In this document: positions 1 through 11,655 of the stretch, piece after piece
How the letters are laid out: each line of letters opens with the position of its first letter
Position numbering within the stretch: the stretch's first letter is position 1
From: an uncultured Ignavibacteria bacterium
GTDB lineage: Bacteria; Bacteroidota; Ignavibacteria; Kapaibacteriales; Kapaibacteriaceae
Assembly (NCBI GenBank): GCA_903939735.1
Contig: CAJAIA010000022.1
Span: 99,996 to 163,995 of the forward strand
Length of the DNA stretch: 64,000 nt
Reading direction: 5' to 3'
Translations under genes and position numbers: made by a program
Notes under the pieces: generated by a model
What the model saw: only the letters and a program-made list of their open reading frames with translations
The model's database searches: none
Told to the model about the DNA's origin: nothing

Positions 1-844
1 ATTCATCAACAACTTCTATCTCCGGAACGACATACGACACTTCGGAGCCAGACACGCGTTCGGCCTGCACGGTCGCAAGGATGGGGTGTGCCGCAAGAAC
101 GTCTGATGACAGACCATTCTTGAGGATGTCAACTCCCTCGAGAGAAGCAGAGAGATCGATTACGGATCCTGCTGTACGCAGCTGAAGGAACTGCAGATCG
201 AGGCCTGTCGGCTTCACATGCGCAGCCAGACGAAGCTCCCGTACATCAAGTCCGTTAGCGCGACGCTCTTGAAAAGAGCACGCATCAATCGATGCGCTGT
301 AGGTGTTGGCTCGGAGACCAAGCCACACAGAGGCATCAAGATTGAGTTTGTCGATGTTCGTATGCAGTAGATCGAGGTGGACTGTGTCGCTGCTGACCGT
401 CGACGAATCATGGATGGCAAGCGAACCATCATCAATGGTAATCTGACGCACGCGAACAACGAGATCGGGCGGTGGTGTTGACGTCGTATCGACTGATGGA
501 CGAGTAATCTTGTTGATGTTCCACACACCAGTGCGAGAGCGCAACATCGCGATCCGTGGACGTCGAAGTGCAAGCTCATTCACGGATATCGTCTTTGTGA
601 ACAGTGCCGCAATGTCGTACGTCAGCGACAGTTCATCGGCCTCGAGCACGGTAGTCCCGTTGGCGACCAACACAGGATGATGCAACACGATGCCGCGGAA
701 GATATCGACGTGCAAATCGTCACAGCTAATCGTACCCTCGAGTTGCTCGTTCACAATCCGAAGCACCTGTCGACGCATGATGTCACGTGCCCAGTCGGTT
801 TGTGCAAACGCGACGATGAGCGCAGCAAGGATCACCGCACTCAC
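1..844 (-). CDS. TamB/AsmA-like envelope protein, N-terminal part (runs off the window)
   Basis: The minus-strand frame is open from position 943 to the window edge. It encodes an N-terminal hydrophobic segment (VSAVILAALIVAFAQTDW) followed by an 'RRQVLRIVNEQLEG' stretch and repeated short beta-rich motifs (DLHVDIFRGIVLHHPVLV, ELALRRPRIAML). That layout is typical of the N-terminus of TamB/AsmA-like proteins, inner-membrane-anchored proteins that span the periplasm and take part in outer-membrane protein assembly or lipid transport. There is no ATG in this frame. The first conventional start is GTG at 844, used here, but coding-like sequence (SSWWLRAAVFCVTWVYRL) continues upstream to 943, directly against the stop of the isocitrate dehydrogenase gene. 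An ATG at 918 in another frame opens a 10-codon ORF that could join by a frameshift. It is probably the last visible gene of the thiolase-icd transcript. The family call is moderate because only about 280-315 residues are visible. Confidence 0.6.
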   Translation of the reverse strand, partial: MSAVILAALIVAFAQTDWARDIMRRQVLRIVNEQLEGTISCDDLHVDIFRGIVLHHPVLVANGTTVLEADELSLTYDIAALFTKTISVNELALRRPRIAMLRSRTGVWNINKITRPSVDTTSTPPPDLVVRVRQITIDDGSLAIHDSSTVSSDTVHLDLLHTNIDKLNLDASVWLGLRANTYSASIDACSFQERRANGLDVRELRLAAHVKPTGLDLQFLQLRTAGSVIDLSASLEGVDILKNGLSSDVLAAHPILATVQAERVSGSEVSYVVPEIEVVDE

Positions 845-939
845 GGAGAGACGGTAGACCCATGTAACGCAGAAAACCGCTGCTCTCAGCCACCACGAGC
901 TGCGAGCAACGGTTTCATGCGATGATTGCTGCTGTTCGA

Positions 940-2322
940 TTATTCACCCTGTGCTTTTGAGTAGCGAGCTTCGCCCGCAGCCTGATGAAGAAGTTCAACG
1001 TGAACCCACTTCATTCCCGTAGCCGTTACCGTTGAGAGCAACTGCAGGACGTCTTCGCGTGATATTTCCCCGTCGGCAATGTAGCGACAGCGGAAATGAT
1101 CAACGAGAAGAATGTCTGGCAGCTCGCCTGGCCACACTTTCGTACCACGATTCGACATGAGCTTCAGTGTAAACCGACCGACCTGAAGGGGCATTGTTGG
1201 GAGGCCATCGTGTTCCACGAACACATCAGCACCCACCAGTGTCCATACTTCTGAGATCGCTTCTTTTGCCTTGGTTTGCGGCGCTTGTTGTTGCGCGACA
1301 ACCTTGAGGTCTGACGACGGTGTGCCTAGGTTGGCAACGATGGCATCGGTGAACTCCGATGTCGACGCAGAGCCACCGAGATCACGTGTTTTGATTCCCG
1401 AAGCAAGTGTTGTTGTCAGTGCATTCTGGATCAGCTCGGCGTGTCCGACAAGCCCCATGTACTGAAGCATCTGGATACCTGAGAGCAAGATCGCTGTTGG
1501 ATTTGCAAGGCCCTTACCTGCGATATCAGGCGCTGAACCGTGTACGGCTTCGAACACAGCTGAGTTCTTACCGATGTTGCCACCAGGGGCAACACCAAGT
1601 CCGCCCACGATACCAGCACACAAGTCGCTCACGATATCGCCATAAAGGTTTGGCAGGACGAGCACGTCGAACTGCTCAGGGCGCGACACCAGCTGCATGC
1701 AGCAGTTGTCGACGATGATGTCGTTTGATTCAATATCTGGATACTCAGCTGCCACTTCACGGAAGACGTCAAGGAAGAGTCCATCTGTGATCTTGTGGAT
1801 GTTTGCCTTGTGCACACATGTCACCTTCTTGCGGCCGAGCTTACGCGCTTCTTCGAACGCGTAGCGGATCACGGCCATTGATCCGGGACGTGTGATCAGC
1901 TTCAAGCATTGCGCAACGTTTGGTGTCTGGAAGTGCTCGATACCAGCGTATGTATCCTCAACGTTCTCGCGAACAATCAGAATATCTACACCAGAGAATC
2001 GCGTCTCGACGGCAGGCATGCTCTTAGCCAAACGTACATTCGCGTAGAGCTCAAGGCCCTTACGGATTGTCACGTTTACGCTCTTGTGTCCACCACCGAC
2101 AGGCGTTGTCGTCGGACCCTTCAGAGCAATGCGATTACGCTTGATGCTCTCCATTGTCTCCTGCGGCACCCCGTTGCCTGATTGCTCAATTGCAACGAGA
2201 CCGGCTACAGCCTTCTCCCACTGCACTGGCACTCGAGCAGCCTCGAATACGCGAATGACGCTTTCACAAATTTCTGGACCAATTCCATCGCCTTCGATCA
2301 ACGTTACTGTCGTGTTTGCCAT
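940..2322 (-). CDS. icd: isocitrate dehydrogenase, Thermus-like with C-terminal extension; predicted NAD-linked
   Basis: Catalyses oxidative decarboxylation of isocitrate to 2-oxoglutarate in the TCA cycle, in the cytoplasm. The 460 residues show the isopropylmalate/isocitrate dehydrogenase fold: GDGIGPE near residue 11, substrate loop KSVNVTIRK near 80-88, RENVEDTYAG near 118-127, catalytic Lys in KANI near 172, and the metal-binding run LYGDIVSDL near 226-234. About 110 extra residues follow the catalytic core (about 350-460), as in the longer Thermus/Rickettsia-type enzymes. In the cofactor loop AVHGSAPDIAGK (259-270) the two discriminating positions are Asp266-Ile267. In known isocitrate dehydrogenases Lys-Tyr at these positions marks NADP and Asp-Ile marks NAD, so NAD use is inferred. 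The gene lies 42 bases downstream of the thiolase gene on the same strand and is probably cotranscribed. Confidence 0.9.
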   Translation of the reverse strand: MANTTVTLIEGDGIGPEICESVIRVFEAARVPVQWEKAVAGLVAIEQSGNGVPQETMESIKRNRIALKGPTTTPVGGGHKSVNVTIRKGLELYANVRLAKSMPAVETRFSGVDILIVRENVEDTYAGIEHFQTPNVAQCLKLITRPGSMAVIRYAFEEARKLGRKKVTCVHKANIHKITDGLFLDVFREVAAEYPDIESNDIIVDNCCMQLVSRPEQFDVLVLPNLYGDIVSDLCAGIVGGLGVAPGGNIGKNSAVFEAVHGSAPDIAGKGLANPTAILLSGIQMLQYMGLVGHAELIQNALTTTLASGIKTRDLGGSASTSEFTDAIVANLGTPSSDLKVVAQQQAPQTKAKEAISEVWTLVGADVFVEHDGLPTMPLQVGRFTLKLMSNRGTKVWPGELPDILLVDHFRCRYIADGEISREDVLQLLSTVTATGMKWVHVELLHQAAGEARYSKAQGE

Positions 2323-2364
2323 AGCGGTTTGCAGGTATGTTCTACTTGTGAAACAATGTTGTGA

Positions 2365-3534
2365 TTAGAGCATTTCAACGATGACAGCACTTGCTTCGCC
2401 ACCGCCGATGCAGAGTGTTGCAAGACCGTACTTCTTACCCTCGCGACGAAGGCCATGCAGAAGCGTGGTCAGCACACGTGCACCGCTTGCTCCAATCGGG
2501 TGACCGAGGGCAACAGCTCCACCGAAGGCATTGATCTTTTCGCGCGGAATGCCTAGCTCGTTCTTCGCAGCAAGTGCGACAACTGCAAACGCCTCGTTGA
2601 TTTCAAACAGATCGATGTCGTCGAGCTTCAGGCCAGCCTTGGCAACAACATTCTTGATTGCTGTAATTGGGGATGTTGTGAACCACAACGGTTCTTGCGC
2701 GAAGGATGCCTGCGCGACAATGCGTGCCATAGGCTTACAGTCATACATCTTCACTGCGCTCTCGCTCGCAAGCACCAGAGCTGCCGCGCCATCATTAATC
2801 GATGAAGAGCTCGCAGCCGTGACAGTGCCGTCCTTCTTAAACGCAGGCTTGAGCGTTGACACCTTTTCGAAGATCACCTTCGTTGGCTCTTCGTCGGTAT
2901 CAACGATCACGTCTCCCTTACGCCCCTTCACCGTAACAGGCACGATTTCCTCGACGAACCAGCCGTTCTTCTGTGCTTCTTGAGCGCGCTGATATGACTG
3001 AATCGTGTATTCGTCTTGCATTTCACGTGTGATGTTGCACTCCGACGCGCAGAGTTCAGCTGCATCACCCATTCCCGTCTGATTATACACGTCCCACAGT
3101 CCGTCCCACTGCATCAGGTCGACCATGCGTGCATTGCCAAACTTCACACCCTTGCGCGAGTCGAGCATCGCATGCGGGGCATTTGTCATCGACTCTTGAC
3201 CACCAGCAACAACGATCGAGGCGTCACCACAACGAATCGCCTGATCGGCCAGCATCACAGCCTTGAGGCCCGAACCACACACCTTATTGATGGTCATGGC
3301 AGGAACACTCTTCGGCAAGCCGGCATAGATCGTCGCCTGGCGCGCCGGGGCTTGACCGACGCCACCGGTAAGAACGTTGCCCATGATGACCTCGCTCACC
3401 ACGTCCGGAGCAATATGTGCGCGCTCAACGGCAGCCTGAATGGCGATAGCGCCAAGTTGTGGCGCACTGAGGTCCTGGAGGGAACCCAAGAGTGAACCGA
3501 TCGGTGTGCGAGCAGCTGATACGATGTATGTCAT
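2365..3534 (-). CDS. acetyl-CoA acetyltransferase (thiolase)
   Basis: Condenses two acetyl-CoA to acetoacetyl-CoA, or cleaves 3-ketoacyl-CoA in the reverse direction. The 389-residue length is standard for thiolases. The nucleophilic Cys is in NKVCGSGLKA (Cys86), the catalytic His in GHPIGASG near residue 345, and the second Cys in CIGGGEA close to the C-terminus. The start at 3534 (MTYIVSAARTPIG) aligns with the usual thiolase N-terminus. A longer open frame up to 3627 would add 31 residues resembling nothing in the family and is rejected. A minus-strand TATTTTTG box lies about 45 bases upstream (3578-3585). icd follows and probably shares the transcript. Biosynthetic (acetoacetyl-CoA, polyhydroxyalkanoate) and degradative roles cannot be separated from sequence. 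The ETF-type oxidoreductase and CoA transferase near 10-13 kb favour acyl-CoA metabolism. Confidence 0.92.
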   Translation of the reverse strand: MTYIVSAARTPIGSLLGSLQDLSAPQLGAIAIQAAVERAHIAPDVVSEVIMGNVLTGGVGQAPARQATIYAGLPKSVPAMTINKVCGSGLKAVMLADQAIRCGDASIVVAGGQESMTNAPHAMLDSRKGVKFGNARMVDLMQWDGLWDVYNQTGMGDAAELCASECNITREMQDEYTIQSYQRAQEAQKNGWFVEEIVPVTVKGRKGDVIVDTDEEPTKVIFEKVSTLKPAFKKDGTVTAASSSSINDGAAALVLASESAVKMYDCKPMARIVAQASFAQEPLWFTTSPITAIKNVVAKAGLKLDDIDLFEINEAFAVVALAAKNELGIPREKINAFGGAVALGHPIGASGARVLTTLLHGLRREGKKYGLATLCIGGGEASAVIVEML

Positions 3535-3577
3535 GGAGAGGAGGCTCCTGATTTGAGATGCAAACAGTCTAGATTGG

Positions 3578-3585
3578 CAAAAATA
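3578..3585 (-). promoter_or_regulatory. -7 promoter box for thiolase-icd
   Basis: TATTTTTG on the minus strand matches the Bacteroidota -7 consensus TAnnTTTG. It lies 44 bases before the thiolase ATG and faces away from the matching plus-strand box at 3688-3695, so the two transcripts diverge from this 214-base intergenic region. Confidence 0.55.
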
Positions 3586-3601
3586 CCATTTGTTTGGGTA
3601 A

Positions 3602-5158
<1,557 letters not shown>

Positions 5159-5160
5159 TC

Positions 5161-7151
<1,991 letters not shown>

Positions 7152-7154
7152 GCT

Positions 7155-8255
7155 ATGGCCTCGTCCTCCCTCACTGCTGCGGCAACGCGGCTGGCAGCCT
7201 TGCGCACGCAGATTGCAGCCAACGGTTGCTCTGCATATGTGCTTGCCCACGTCCCAAGCTTGCGATACTTCTTTGGATTCTCTGGATCCATGGGTATGGC
7301 GCTCGTTACCAAGAAGAAGGTCTATTTCATCACGAACGATCTCTACGAAGTTCAGGTCCGCAAAGAGTTGTACAAGCTCGACGGAGTTGAAGTTATCATC
7401 GATCGCGATCCATGGAATGCTGTGCGTACACATGGACTGGCATCGACGTGGAAGACCGTGGGCTACGATCCAACAAGGCATACGGTGTCGGGCTTCAAGG
7501 CTATGAAGAAGGGGCTCGGTAGCGCCAAGCTCATCGAACTCAGCGGTATCGCTGAGATGATTACGCGCGTTAAGACGAAGGCCGAGATCAAGAACATTGC
7601 CGAAGCCGCTCGAATTGCAAGTGTCGCCTACGAGAAGCTCCTTGGCTACGTTGCTCCCGGTATGACAGAACATCAGGTTGCGACGTTCCTCGCGTCGACA
7701 ACGCGCGAACTCGGCTCAGAGAAGGATGCCTTTGATATCATCTGCGTTGCAGGCGCTCGAAGCGCTATGCCGCATGGTCGGGCGAGTTCTGCCGTTCTGA
7801 AGTCGGGTGATGTCGTTACTGTAGACTTTGGCTGCTGCGTGAATGGTCTGTACAGCGATATGACCCGCGCGTTCTGCCTCGGTACACCGTCGGCTAAGGT
7901 CGTTGATGTGTTCGCTGTTCTCTATCACGCTCACATGACAGCCCTCGATGCTGCCGTAAGTGGTGTTACAGCAGGCGCACTGGATGCAGCAGCGCGCAAT
8001 GTGATTACGAAGGCAGGGTACGGTGAGTACTTCCGCCACTCTCTCGGACATGGCCTTGGGTATGAAGTGCACGAGCATCCGCGTGTTGCGGCTATGAATA
8101 CCAAGGAAATCATTCCAACAGGAACGGTCATCACGATCGAACCTGGCATCTACATCCCTGGCAAGTTTGGAATGCGCATCGAAGACGACGTTGTTGTGAC
8201 ACCTACGGGTCCAACAATTCTCACTACAGCACCTCGTGAACTCGTGATCGTGTAA
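7155..8255 (+). CDS. M24 family metallopeptidase (Xaa-Pro aminopeptidase/dipeptidase type)
   Basis: Predicted cytoplasmic peptidase that removes N-terminal residues preceding proline. The 366 residues have a creatinase-like N-terminal domain (about 1-130) and a pita-bread catalytic domain. Metal ligands are visible as the two Asp in VTVDFGCCVNGLYSDMTRAF, the His in SLGHGLGYEVHE, and the two Glu in TIEPGIYIPG and MRIEDDVVV. There is no signal peptide, unlike the second M24 protein at 45456-46862. It sits between guaB and a glycosyltransferase with gaps of 3 and 6 bases, consistent with an operon. PepP and PepQ specificity cannot be distinguished here. Confidence 0.9.
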   Translation: MASSSLTAAATRLAALRTQIAANGCSAYVLAHVPSLRYFFGFSGSMGMALVTKKKVYFITNDLYEVQVRKELYKLDGVEVIIDRDPWNAVRTHGLASTWKTVGYDPTRHTVSGFKAMKKGLGSAKLIELSGIAEMITRVKTKAEIKNIAEAARIASVAYEKLLGYVAPGMTEHQVATFLASTTRELGSEKDAFDIICVAGARSAMPHGRASSAVLKSGDVVTVDFGCCVNGLYSDMTRAFCLGTPSAKVVDVFAVLYHAHMTALDAAVSGVTAGALDAAARNVITKAGYGEYFRHSLGHGLGYEVHEHPRVAAMNTKEIIPTGTVITIEPGIYIPGKFGMRIEDDVVVTPTGPTILTTAPRELVIV

Positions 8256-8261
8256 GGAGTA

Positions 8262-9542
8262 ATGGAAACTCGTTCTGTTCTTGTGTTCGCCTACTACTTC
8301 CCTCCTATGGGACTGAGTGGTGTTCAGCGTGTGACGAAGTTCATGAAGTACCTCCCGGAAAACGGGTGGCACCCACATATCATCACAACTGGCCCAACTG
8401 CCTACTATGCGCATGACCCTTCTCTCCTTCAGGATATTGAAGGTCGGGACATAGCTGTGTATCGGACAAGTGGCACCGACCCTAACAGCATTGCAAGCGA
8501 TCAAGGCACAGTGAAGATGCCTCGTGAATGGGTGCGGAAACTCTATCGAAAACTGAGCGATACGTTCTTCATCCCTGACAACAAAAAGGGTTGGGCGAAG
8601 CAGGCGCTTGAGCTTGCACGAGAGCTTGTCACACAACACGAGTTCGACGCGATCTTCGTGAGTGGTCCGCCGTTCTCTGCAATGATGGCGGCAGCTACAT
8701 TGTCGGAAGAGACAGGGATCCCTCTCGTGGTTGACTACCGTGATCTATGGTACGGTAATCAGTTCCACTTCTACCCTACGCCGTGGCATGCACACCAGCA
8801 TAAGAAGCTCGAGCATGACGTCCTCACGCATGCATCACGTGTGACGGTCACCAACCGTCGCATGAAAGAGTTCCTGCTGGCCAACTACAGTCATCTCAAT
8901 CATGAAGAAGTGATGATCATTCCTCATGGGTTCGATCCCGAGGACATCCCAACGGAGCAGATCACACCCCGTCGTGATGGGACATTCCGTCTGACATACA
9001 CTGGCATCTTCTATGATGTCGTTACACCTGTTCCCTTCTTCAAGGCTGTGCGCAAGGCGCTACAGGCACGACCTGACCTATCGCTCGAGCTGCACTTCGC
9101 GGGCATCCTCCGCGATGAATACAAGAAGGTCGCAAAGAAGATGGGTCTCGAGTCGATCATTCACGACCATGGATACTGCGCACACGCCGAGTCAGTACAA
9201 CTGCTGCTCGAAAGCGACGCACTCTGGATGATGGTCGGTGCGACGCGAAACGCAGATACGATCTCGAGCGCAAAGCTCTATGAGTACTTCGGTACACGAA
9301 AGCCACTTCTCGTAAGCGTTCCTAACGGAGCACTTCGCAAGGATGCAGAACGCTATGGAGCAGCATGGATCACGGATCCATCTGATATCGACGCGATTGC
9401 TCAATGCATCATCGAGATGGCCGACGCGCACAAGCGTGGCACACTGCCACGTCCTGCAGAAGATATCGTGCAGCAATACGACCGTCGCGCGCTTACAGCG
9501 ACACTTGCACGGCAGCTGGCGCTGAGCACCCGCGTGCTCTAA
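8262..9542 (+). CDS. glycosyltransferase, GT4-like
   Basis: Predicted GT-B fold glycosyltransferase of 426 residues. The N-terminus (FAYYFPPMGLSGVQRVTKFMKYL) is typical of GT4-type donors for cell-surface polysaccharide or glycolipid synthesis. The C-terminal half contains FRLTYTGIFYD and the nucleotide-sugar-binding region AKLYEYFGTRKPLL, where Glu-Tyr-Phe-Gly resembles the conserved E-x7-E area. A good ribosome site (AAGGAG) lies five bases before the ATG. It is the last gene of the guaB transcript and ends flush against the convergent oxidoreductase gene. Donor and acceptor are unknown. Confidence 0.8.
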   Translation: METRSVLVFAYYFPPMGLSGVQRVTKFMKYLPENGWHPHIITTGPTAYYAHDPSLLQDIEGRDIAVYRTSGTDPNSIASDQGTVKMPREWVRKLYRKLSDTFFIPDNKKGWAKQALELARELVTQHEFDAIFVSGPPFSAMMAAATLSEETGIPLVVDYRDLWYGNQFHFYPTPWHAHQHKKLEHDVLTHASRVTVTNRRMKEFLLANYSHLNHEEVMIIPHGFDPEDIPTEQITPRRDGTFRLTYTGIFYDVVTPVPFFKAVRKALQARPDLSLELHFAGILRDEYKKVAKKMGLESIIHDHGYCAHAESVQLLLESDALWMMVGATRNADTISSAKLYEYFGTRKPLLVSVPNGALRKDAERYGAAWITDPSDIDAIAQCIIEMADAHKRGTLPRPAEDIVQQYDRRALTATLARQLALSTRVL

Positions 9543-11591
9543 TCACGACGGCACGACAACGCGATCACGCAGAACCTCGGCGATGTCCTTAATCTGGACA
9601 TCGTCAGTGCGTTCTGCTGCCTTTACACCGTCGGTGATCATGGTTGTACAGAACGGACAGTTTACAGCGATCGTTGTGGCACCGGTAGCAAGAAGCTCAT
9701 TCGTGCGCACAATGTTTACGCGGTCGCCAACATGCTCTTCCATGAACATGCGTCCGCCCCCTGCACCACAACACAGACCGCGATCTTCCGAGCGAGCTGG
9801 TTCGAGAATCGTCAGACCAGGTACGTTCTCGAGCGCTGCACGTGGCGCCTCATACTCTGCGTTGTACCGTCCGAGATAGCACGAGTCGTGATATGTCACG
9901 GCTTCTGTCGATGCTGTTGTACGATCGATCACCAGTCGACCCGAAGTGATGAGCTCCTGAATGAACTGGGTGTGGTGGAGGATCTCTGCAGAGAACCCGA
10001 ACTGCGGGTATTCATTCTTGAGCGAATTGAAACAGTGCGGACATGTCGCTACGATCTTTTGCACGTTGTAGCGTTGGAATGTCTCAACATTCGTCTTCGT
10101 GAGCATGTCGGCGAGGTACTCATTACCCGTACGGCGCGCAACATCGCCTGTGCAATTCTCTTCTGTACCAAGAATGCGGAAGTCAACACCAGCGATCTGC
10201 ATCAGTTCAGCAAATGCTCTTGTTGTCTTCTTTGCACGTTCATCATACGAACCTGCACATCCAACCCAGAACAACACTTCCATGGACGCATCTTCTGCGG
10301 CCGTCTTGATGCCCATGCCATCAGCCCAGTTTGCGCGATCGGCCTGACCGAACCCGCCCCATGGCACGGAGTTGGTTTCCATGTTGCCGTAGATGTCTGG
10401 GAGCAACGCCGACTCGTCGTTGAACTGCGACTCCATCATGACCATCGAGCGACGCATACCAACGATAGCCGGCACGTGTTCGATGTTCACAGGACACTCC
10501 TGCATACATGCGCCGCAGGTTGTGCAGGCCCAGAGAGCATCCGGCGACACGTAGTCACCAATAAGCTTCTTATCCCAGACAGCTTGTTCCTCCGTCGTGA
10601 GCTCCTCACCATTGGCTTGCTTCAGGATCAGCGGTGCCTTGTCGAGCGTGCGATCATGAATAGCGATGATAATGCCGCGTGGATCGAGAACCTTCCCTGT
10701 TTGGTTCGCAGGGCATACGCTCGTGCAACGTCCGCAGTGCGTACATGTATAGCCATCGAGCAGCGACTTCCACGACAGATCTTCGATATCTACGACACCG
10801 AACTTCTCGACACCTTCGGCTTCGAAATCAATCTTCTCAAGGCTGTTTGTTGGCTCGAGTGGTCCGAGGAAGACGTTCGGGATCGACGTGAGAACGTGGA
10901 GATGCTTGGAGTATGGGAGGTAGTTCATGAAGGCAAGGATTAGCACTGCGTGCATCCAGAACGCAAGCTCAAACACGAACGGGGCGGCACCGCCAAGTCC
11001 TGCAGCAAGTACAGAACCGAGTGGCTGTGCGATCGGACGGACGGCCCATGAGAAGTCGCCGTTATGCACAGGACCTCGAAGTGCATTCTGCACCAGCAGC
11101 GACGTAACAATCGTAAAGATTGTGAGCAGGATCATACCTGCCTCAACCTTTTCGTGTTCTACCTGGAGGCGTCGAACCTTTGTTACATAGCGGCGCCAGA
11201 GTGACATCATCGTGCCCACGATGATGAGCAGACAGAACAGGTCTGTCAGGACGGTGATCACGGAATAGACCGGACCGAGGAAGTTAAACGACCACGAATC
11301 GTTGAGTCCTTCCAACACCATCTCGATTGCCGAGAACAGCAGCACGAGGAAGCCCCAGAAAATACCTGCGTGGATCGGACCCGCAACCTTATCGCGAAGG
11401 ATCTTGCTTTGTCCGAAGCCAACCACCAGCGTTGTGCGTAGCCGCTCGCCGATGCGATCGAACCGGTTCTCGGGACGACCGACACGAAGCCATGCTATGA
11501 GACGTCGGGCACTCCTCGAAAAAAGTGCTGCCGCAAGGCCCAGTACGATGATGAAGATGATGTTCTTGAGTTCCATGACGATATTCCCCAT
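9543..11591 (-). CDS. membrane-bound (Fe-S) oxidoreductase, probable ETF:(mena)quinone oxidoreductase type
   Basis: A 682-residue fusion. Residues about 1-250 hold five or six membrane helices with His in AGPIHAGIFWGF and in LAFWMHAVLI/YSKHLHVL, resembling the nitrate-reductase-gamma haem b module. Two [4Fe-4S] motifs follow (CTHCGRCTSVCP near 285; CTTCGACMQECP near 355). The C-terminal half carries two CCG-type cysteine-rich domains as in heterodisulfide reductase subunits (TCPHCFNSLKNEYPQFGF; YHDSCYLGRYN; RGLCCGAGGGRMF). Proteins of this architecture pass electrons from electron-transfer flavoprotein to quinones during acyl-CoA oxidation; that role is inferred, as no etfAB gene is visible. 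The promoter box TATCTTCG is at 11606-11613. An alternative start at 11576 has a better ribosome site (GGGGA eight bases upstream). Confidence 0.8.
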   Translation of the reverse strand: MGNIVMELKNIIFIIVLGLAAALFSRSARRLIAWLRVGRPENRFDRIGERLRTTLVVGFGQSKILRDKVAGPIHAGIFWGFLVLLFSAIEMVLEGLNDSWSFNFLGPVYSVITVLTDLFCLLIIVGTMMSLWRRYVTKVRRLQVEHEKVEAGMILLTIFTIVTSLLVQNALRGPVHNGDFSWAVRPIAQPLGSVLAAGLGGAAPFVFELAFWMHAVLILAFMNYLPYSKHLHVLTSIPNVFLGPLEPTNSLEKIDFEAEGVEKFGVVDIEDLSWKSLLDGYTCTHCGRCTSVCPANQTGKVLDPRGIIIAIHDRTLDKAPLILKQANGEELTTEEQAVWDKKLIGDYVSPDALWACTTCGACMQECPVNIEHVPAIVGMRRSMVMMESQFNDESALLPDIYGNMETNSVPWGGFGQADRANWADGMGIKTAAEDASMEVLFWVGCAGSYDERAKKTTRAFAELMQIAGVDFRILGTEENCTGDVARRTGNEYLADMLTKTNVETFQRYNVQKIVATCPHCFNSLKNEYPQFGFSAEILHHTQFIQELITSGRLVIDRTTASTEAVTYHDSCYLGRYNAEYEAPRAALENVPGLTILEPARSEDRGLCCGAGGGRMFMEEHVGDRVNIVRTNELLATGATTIAVNCPFCTTMITDGVKAAERTDDVQIKDIAEVLRDRVVVPS

Positions 11592-11605
11592 TCCATTACG
11601 ACGTG

Positions 11606-11613
11606 CGAAGATA
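11606..11613 (-). promoter_or_regulatory. -7 box for the Fe-S oxidoreductase gene
   Basis: TATCTTCG on the minus strand, a TAnnTTTG variant seen upstream of several other genes here. It is only 8 bases from the divergent plus-strand box at 11622-11629, so the two promoters are back to back and may compete. Confidence 0.45.
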
Positions 11614-11621
11614 CCAAACAG

Positions 11622-11629
11622 TAACTTTG
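11622..11629 (+). promoter_or_regulatory. -7 box for the CoA transferase gene
   Basis: TAACTTTG fits TAnnTTTG exactly. It predicts a leader of about 22 bases carrying an AAGGTG ribosome site before the ATG at 11656. Confidence 0.5.
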
Positions 11630-11655
11630 TACTCTCCGTTCATCAAGGTGTATGT

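Noticed and set aside
9732..10943. A 403-codon plus-strand open frame.
   Set aside because: Fully antisense to the Fe-S oxidoreductase gene; no motifs.
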